Assembly: GCA_948528155.1 (NCBI GenBank) | Contig: CAOSZT010000131.1 | Location: 1 to 6,282, forward strand | DNA from: an uncultured Clostridia bacterium | Lineage (GTDB): Bacteria; Bacillota; Clostridia; TANB77; CAG-508 | Length of the DNA: 6,282 bases | Direction of reading: 5' to 3' | Part shown: one piece after another, positions 3,441-6,282 of the stretch | How the letters are laid out: the number at the start of each line of letters is the position of its first letter | Numbering within the stretch: the first letter of the stretch is position 1 | Made by a program: the position numbers and the translations under genes | The notes under the pieces: model-generated | What the model was told of the DNA's origin: nothing | Seen by the model: only the letters and a program-made list of their open reading frames with translations | Database searches by the model: none

Positions 3441-4208
3441 ATGGATAAGAATGAAATAATAAATGATCTAATAACACAAACAATATATATCAATATTGAT
3501 GATTCAGGTAAGTTGGTTAATAGTGAAAGAGTTTCAATATATGCAGGATTAGTATTTACATCAAAAAAAGAAAAGGATAAATTTATTACACAATATAGGA
3601 GTATTGTACAAGATATTAAATGCAAATATTGCAAAGAAGATATTTTAAAATGTAATAGTAATAAAACTTGTCCTGAATTAAAACATAATATGTTAAAAGC
3701 TAAACATAACAGACAATTAATGAACTATATTAAAAAATACTCTATATTATGTTGTATAATTAATAATGATAAAGTTTATTCAAATATTAAGGAAGATACA
3801 GCTTCAAGAGGTAGGTTTTTAGATTATTCTTTAAAATTATTAGTAAAGCAAACTATAAAAGGATTAATTAAAGAAGAAAGAATAAATCCTAATTTACCTA
3901 TAAAATTAATCATTAACATTGATGAGCAAACTACAAAAACTAATGGTTATTATAATTTAAAAGATGGTATTTTTGAAGAATTAAAATATGGTATTTTTAA
4001 TTACAATTATAGTTATTATAATACTCCTATTGTAAATTCTGATTTAGATGTAAGTGTTTGTTATCAAAAATCTGAAAAAAGTTATCTAATTCAAGCCTCT
4101 GATTTAGTGGCTGGCTCTGTCAGAAAACTTTATTTAAATAATATTGATAATTTTTCAGACTTTTCTAAAAGAACTGAATTTATAAATTATAAAATAATTT
4201 TACCATAA
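3441..4208 (+). CDS. DUF3800-family protein with a Cys-rich insert
   Basis: The 255-aa product carries hallmarks of DUF3800 proteins, which have a predicted RNase H-like fold with acidic active-site residues: IDDSG at residues 19-23 (Asp20/Asp21), ELK at 79-81, NIDEQ (Asp161), and QASDLVAGSVR (Asp221). Together these could form a metal-binding nuclease centre, but no activity is shown. Unusual is a compact cysteine cluster at C61-x2-C64-x6-C71-x5-C77 just before the ELK motif, which looks like an inserted zinc knuckle. The start is clear: AAAGGAG is 7 bases before ATG. It lies between repressor and integrase in the direction of the lysogeny genes, a common site for accessory cargo such as superinfection defence. 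That role is inference. No strong promoter of its own was found. Confidence 0.7.
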   Translation: MDKNEIINDLITQTIYINIDDSGKLVNSERVSIYAGLVFTSKKEKDKFITQYRSIVQDIKCKYCKEDILKCNSNKTCPELKHNMLKAKHNRQLMNYIKKYSILCCIINNDKVYSNIKEDTASRGRFLDYSLKLLVKQTIKGLIKEERINPNLPIKLIINIDEQTTKTNGYYNLKDGIFEELKYGIFNYNYSYYNTPIVNSDLDVSVCYQKSEKSYLIQASDLVAGSVRKLYLNNIDNFSDFSKRTEFINYKIILP

Positions 4209-4319
4209 AGAAAAGAGAGCCTATGCTCTCTTCCCAACTAGACTGACGTACTTAACATACGCTTAATTTTTTTAATCAGTATCTAGCTATCGACCGAACA
4301 AAGGGTTTTCCCTTTTGGT
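4205..4319 (-). ncRNA. Possible structured ~115-nt antisense small RNA
   Basis: A leftward promoter (4354-4326) predicts an RNA starting near 4319. It would contain a 5' hairpin (AAAGGG/CCCTTT, 4315-4310 with 4305-4300), a middle stem (CTAGA-CTGA at 4286-4276 with TCAGTCTAG at 4246-4238, a 2-nt bulge), and a 3' hairpin (AAGAGAGC/GCTCTCTT) followed by TTCTTTA. The stretch is visibly richer in G/C than its flanks, as structured RNAs are in A+T-rich genomes. No ORF of useful length exists here on either strand. Its tail overlaps the stop codon of the DUF3800 gene. No known RNA family recognised. Confidence 0.35.
4213..4232 (-). terminator. Hairpin after the DUF3800 gene, possibly bidirectional
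   Basis: AAGAGAGC (4213-4220) and GCTCTCTT (4225-4232) form a perfect 8-bp stem with loop CTAT, 4 bases after the DUF3800 stop codon. The T-rich tail is better on the minus side (TTTTCTTTA overall) than on the plus side (TTCCC), so it would stop leftward RNA well and rightward RNA weakly. Confidence 0.55.
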
Positions 4320-4325
4320 ATCTTA

Positions 4326-4354
4326 ATTGTAACATTTTACTTAATAAATGTCAA
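4326..4354 (-). promoter_or_regulatory. Leftward promoter opposing the integrase gene
   Basis: TTGACA (4354-4349) and TACAAT (4331-4326) lie 17 bases apart on the minus strand, a near-consensus pair. It points away from the integrase and towards the 3' end of the DUF3800 gene, with no ORF after it. I saw no comparable rightward promoter for the integrase. Confidence 0.45.
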
Positions 4355-4414
4355 CAATTACTTTATTAATTTATGCAATTATTTTAATTTTATGTATATG
4401 GGAGGTATTTTATT

Positions 4415-5830
4415 GTGTATAATAAAACAATTAATTCTACGAATAACTATATAAAAACTGAAGAAGTTGCCTTATATGTTAGAGTTAGTACAGAGGAGCA
4501 AGCTGTAAATGGAGACAGTTTACGAACTCAAAGAGAAGAATTAACAAATTATGCTTTAAAAAATGGTTTTCATATTTATGGAATTTATGAAGATGATGGT
4601 TTTTCTGCTACTAATTTAAAAAGACCAGAATTACAAAGGCTTTTAAAAGATGTTGAACAAAACAAAATAAATAGAATTTTAATAACTAAACTTGATAGAT
4701 TATCTCGTGGTGTAAGGAATTATTATAAAATATTAGACACATTAGATGAACATGAGGTTTACTGGCAAACTATTTTTGAAAAATATGATAGTTCAACGGC
4801 TAATGGAAGATTACATATTAATATTATGCTTTCTGTTGCTGAAAATGAATCTGCACAAACTTCTGAAAGAATTAGAAGTGTTTTTAAAACAAAGATAGAA
4901 AATAAAGAACTTATTGCTGGTAAAATTCCAATAGGGTTAAAAAAAGAAAATAAAAAATTAATTATAGATGAGGATAAAAAACAAATAGTTTTAGATGCTT
5001 TTAAATTTTATAAAGAAACTACTAGTGCTTATCATACTTTTCAAAAGTTAGATTTAAAGTATCCAGATCTGCAACTAAATTATATGAGAACATATAGGAT
5101 TTTGACTAATAAATTATATATTGGAATAAAAGAAACTAAATATGGTGATATTGAGAATTTTTGTCCTTCTATAATAGATAATACAACATTTGAAAATACT
5201 CAAAGCTTATTACAAAAAAATGCTAGAAAAAAAAGTTTAAATAATACAGAAGGTTATTTGTTTCAAGGTATGTTAAAATGTGCTGAATGTGGTTATACAT
5301 TAGGTGGTAAATTCTATTCTAAAAATGTCGAAAGTTCAAGGTATTACTATATATGTAAAAGACATCTTTTATCTTTAAAATGCAATTGTAGTACTAATTT
5401 CAATGAACATAAAATTGAAAAGAAATTATTGCAGGAACTTTTGCCACAATTAAAGGATTATTTACATGATTATGAATATAAAGAAAAACATTTTATAAAA
5501 AATGATATGTCAAAAGAAATAATTTCTCTTGAAAATAAATTGTCTAAATTAAAAGATTTATATATAAGAGATTTAATACGAATTGATGATTATGAAAAAG
5601 ATTATAAAGAATATGTATCTCAATTAGAAACTTTATATAATGAACAAAAGAAAGTGGAAAACAATAATTTTACAGACAATAATTTAGATATTTTAAAATC
5701 TTTTTTAGCTAATGATTTTATTCATGAATATAATAAGTTTTCTAGATTACAAAAAAGACGAATATTGTTGTCTGTAATTGATTATATAACCCTTGATAAA
5801 GATTATAATATGAAAATATGTTTTATCTAA
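4415..5830 (+). CDS. Large serine recombinase (phage integrase)
   Basis: The 471-aa enzyme catalyses site-specific integration and excision by double-strand cleavage with a serine nucleophile. The resolvase domain (about 17-160) shows VALYVRVSTEEQ with Ser25 as nucleophile and Arg23, and KLDRLSR (92-98). The recombinase domain follows (about 180-265), then a zinc ribbon (C289-x2-C292 ... C314 ... C323/C325) and a coiled-coil segment (about 365-415) used for synapsis control. Length and domain order are typical of phage and transposon large serine integrases. The start is a GTG with GGGAGG 9 bases upstream; the catalytic domain begins right after it, so no longer start is needed. The gene ends at the presumed attachment junction. 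No recombination directionality factor was recognised in the window. Confidence 0.95.
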   Translation: MYNKTINSTNNYIKTEEVALYVRVSTEEQAVNGDSLRTQREELTNYALKNGFHIYGIYEDDGFSATNLKRPELQRLLKDVEQNKINRILITKLDRLSRGVRNYYKILDTLDEHEVYWQTIFEKYDSSTANGRLHINIMLSVAENESAQTSERIRSVFKTKIENKELIAGKIPIGLKKENKKLIIDEDKKQIVLDAFKFYKETTSAYHTFQKLDLKYPDLQLNYMRTYRILTNKLYIGIKETKYGDIENFCPSIIDNTTFENTQSLLQKNARKKSLNNTEGYLFQGMLKCAECGYTLGGKFYSKNVESSRYYYICKRHLLSLKCNCSTNFNEHKIEKKLLQELLPQLKDYLHDYEYKEKHFIKNDMSKEIISLENKLSKLKDLYIRDLIRIDDYEKDYKEYVSQLETLYNEQKKVENNNFTDNNLDILKSFLANDFIHEYNKFSRLQKRRILLSVIDYITLDKDYNMKICFI

Positions 5831-5855
5831 TTTTATATGGTACTTTTTTTCTTTG
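5831..5855. other. Probable attachment junction (element end / host gene)
   Basis: Between the integrase stop (5828-5830) and the first well-conserved residues of the next protein lie only about 25 bases, including TATGGTACTTTTTTTC. The following reading frame is open back to a TGA at 5811-5813 but has no ATG or ribosome site, as expected if integration removed the true 5' end. Serine integrases recombine at short dinucleotide cores next to their own gene, so this is the likeliest place. The exact core cannot be seen without the other end or an empty site. Confidence 0.5.
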
Positions 5856-6224
5856 TCAGAAGATAACAGAGATGTTATTTATGGAGTTATAAAAAACTGT
5901 TTTAAAGAGCCTGTTTGTAATGCTGTTGTTAAATTAACTGAAATTGTTTGTGATTGTGGTAAAGAAGAGAGAAGACCTATTGGTCATACTTTTACAGATA
6001 AAGATGGAGAATTTGTTTTTGGACCTCTTTGTCCTGATAGACATTATGCAATTCAAATTTGGGCTAATACTACTAAAAAAATTAAAGTTTGTGCTAAGTG
6101 TCATCATGAAGGAAAATGCTTAAAAGGTGAAAAATGTGAGAAATGTGATTGCTATATAGATAATAAAAAACCTTGTCATAAAGAGGATAAATGTGAAGAT
6201 TATAAAGATGAATGTTGTGAATAA
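5853..6224 (+). CDS. Cys-rich carboxypeptidase-regulatory-like protein, 5' end probably cut off
   Basis: The visible protein (123 aa counting from a TTG at 5853) starts SEDNRDVIYGVIKNC and has a CarboxypepD_reg/Ig-like beta-sandwich domain: VCNAVVKLTEI (21-31), TFTDKDGEFVFGPL (46-59) and YAIQIW (65-70). A cysteine- and lysine-rich tail follows, with ten Cys in residues 80-123 (CAKCHH, CEKCDC, ECC), likely metal-binding or disulfide cross-linked. I believe similar small proteins occur in clostridia, but this is from memory and the function is unknown. There is no ribosome site before the TTG, and the frame continues upstream without a Met, so the native start is probably on the far side of the prophage. 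It may be silent while the element is integrated. It is the likely host target gene. Confidence 0.65.
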   Translation: MSEDNRDVIYGVIKNCFKEPVCNAVVKLTEIVCDCGKEERRPIGHTFTDKDGEFVFGPLCPDRHYAIQIWANTTKKIKVCAKCHHEGKCLKGEKCEKCDCYIDNKKPCHKEDKCEDYKDECCE

Positions 6225-6230
6225 AAAAAT

Positions 6231-6250
6231 GGGGCTGTAAAAAAAGTCCC
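6231..6250 (+). repeat. Small G/C hairpin after the host gene
   Basis: GGGGC (6231-6235) can pair with GTCCC (6246-6250) with one G-T pair around an A-rich loop. The following bases are AACAAAAAA, not a T-run, so it is not a terminator on the plus strand. GGGGCTGT-type ends also occur on some insertion elements and MITEs, but the window stops too soon to test this. Confidence 0.3.
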
Positions 6251-6257
6251 AACAAAA

Positions 6258-6282
6258 AATGAGTGAAAAATTTTCACTCATT
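6258..6282 (+). terminator. Terminator hairpin at the window edge
   Basis: AATGAGTGAAAA (6258-6269) and TTTTCACTCATT (6271-6282) are perfect reverse complements around one base, giving a strong stem 33 bases after the stop of the cysteine-rich gene. Any T-run would lie past the end of the window, so terminator function is likely but not fully visible. Confidence 0.5.

Noticed and set aside
3419..3634. Minus-strand 71-codon frame over the start of the DUF3800 gene
   Set aside because: It is a shadow of the plus-strand gene, which has recognisable motifs and a clear ribosome site.
4300..4316. AAAGGG-TTTT-CCCTTT as a CRISPR or attachment repeat
   Set aside because: It is a single copy with no spacer array and no second copy near the integrase end; it is better read as an RNA hairpin.
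6259..6270. ATGAGTGAAAAA also found at the start of the leftmost gene (228-217)
   Set aside because: A 12-base match of common A-rich sequence; at the right end it is explained as a terminator arm, so I do not treat it as an attachment repeat.

Overview
This window looks like the end of an integrated temperate phage (or a phage-like element) in a very A+T-rich, low-GC Gram-positive bacterium, most likely a Clostridium or close relative. The basis is the base composition, strong AGGAGG-type ribosome sites, consensus TTGACA/TATAAT promoters and the gene content: a Cro/CI-like regulator pair, a large serine integrase and a run of tiny phage early genes. No gene in the window fixes the species.

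Layout. Positions 1-2380 hold a leftward early operon: a Cro-like HTH protein (2177-2380), a 66-aa charged protein, three small proteins packed tightly together (49, 28 and 101 aa, two of them membrane-anchored), a 42-aa basic protein with its own strong promoter, an AbrB/MazE-like DNA-binding protein, a 28-aa hydrophobic peptide, and the start of a charged helical protein that runs off the left edge. Five of these genes (28, 28, 42, 49 and 59 aa) and the cut-off 76-codon start at the left edge are very short; the evidence for them is ribosome sites, spacing and coupling. Positions 2381-2563 are the divergent control region, with promoters facing both ways and repeated 17-bp palindromic operators. 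Rightward from there are a LexA/CI-like repressor (2564-3232), a structured terminator or small-RNA region, a DUF3800-family protein (3441-4208), a structured non-coding region with an opposing promoter (4205-4354), and a 471-aa large serine integrase (4415-5830). Right after the integrase stop begins a cysteine-rich carboxypeptidase-regulatory-like protein that lacks a proper start and is read here as the host gene cut at its 5' end by integration. Two hairpins close the window.

How it works together (inference). The CI-like protein would hold the leftward early operon off from the shared operators, the Cro-like protein would oppose it, and the integrase would insert or excise the element at the junction near 5831-5855. 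The DUF3800 gene sits where lysogens often carry accessory cargo.

The parts most worth a second look are: a decayed inverted copy of part of the repressor gene beside a duplicated operator (2030-2174); a repressor whose usual Ala-Gly self-cleavage site appears to be Glu-Asn; a palindrome carrying back-to-back promoters, one of which could make a ~87-nt RNA (394-520); a possible structured ~115-nt RNA antisense to the 3' end of the DUF3800 gene; and an alternative-pairing or pseudoknot element with an anti-Shine-Dalgarno loop after the repressor gene.
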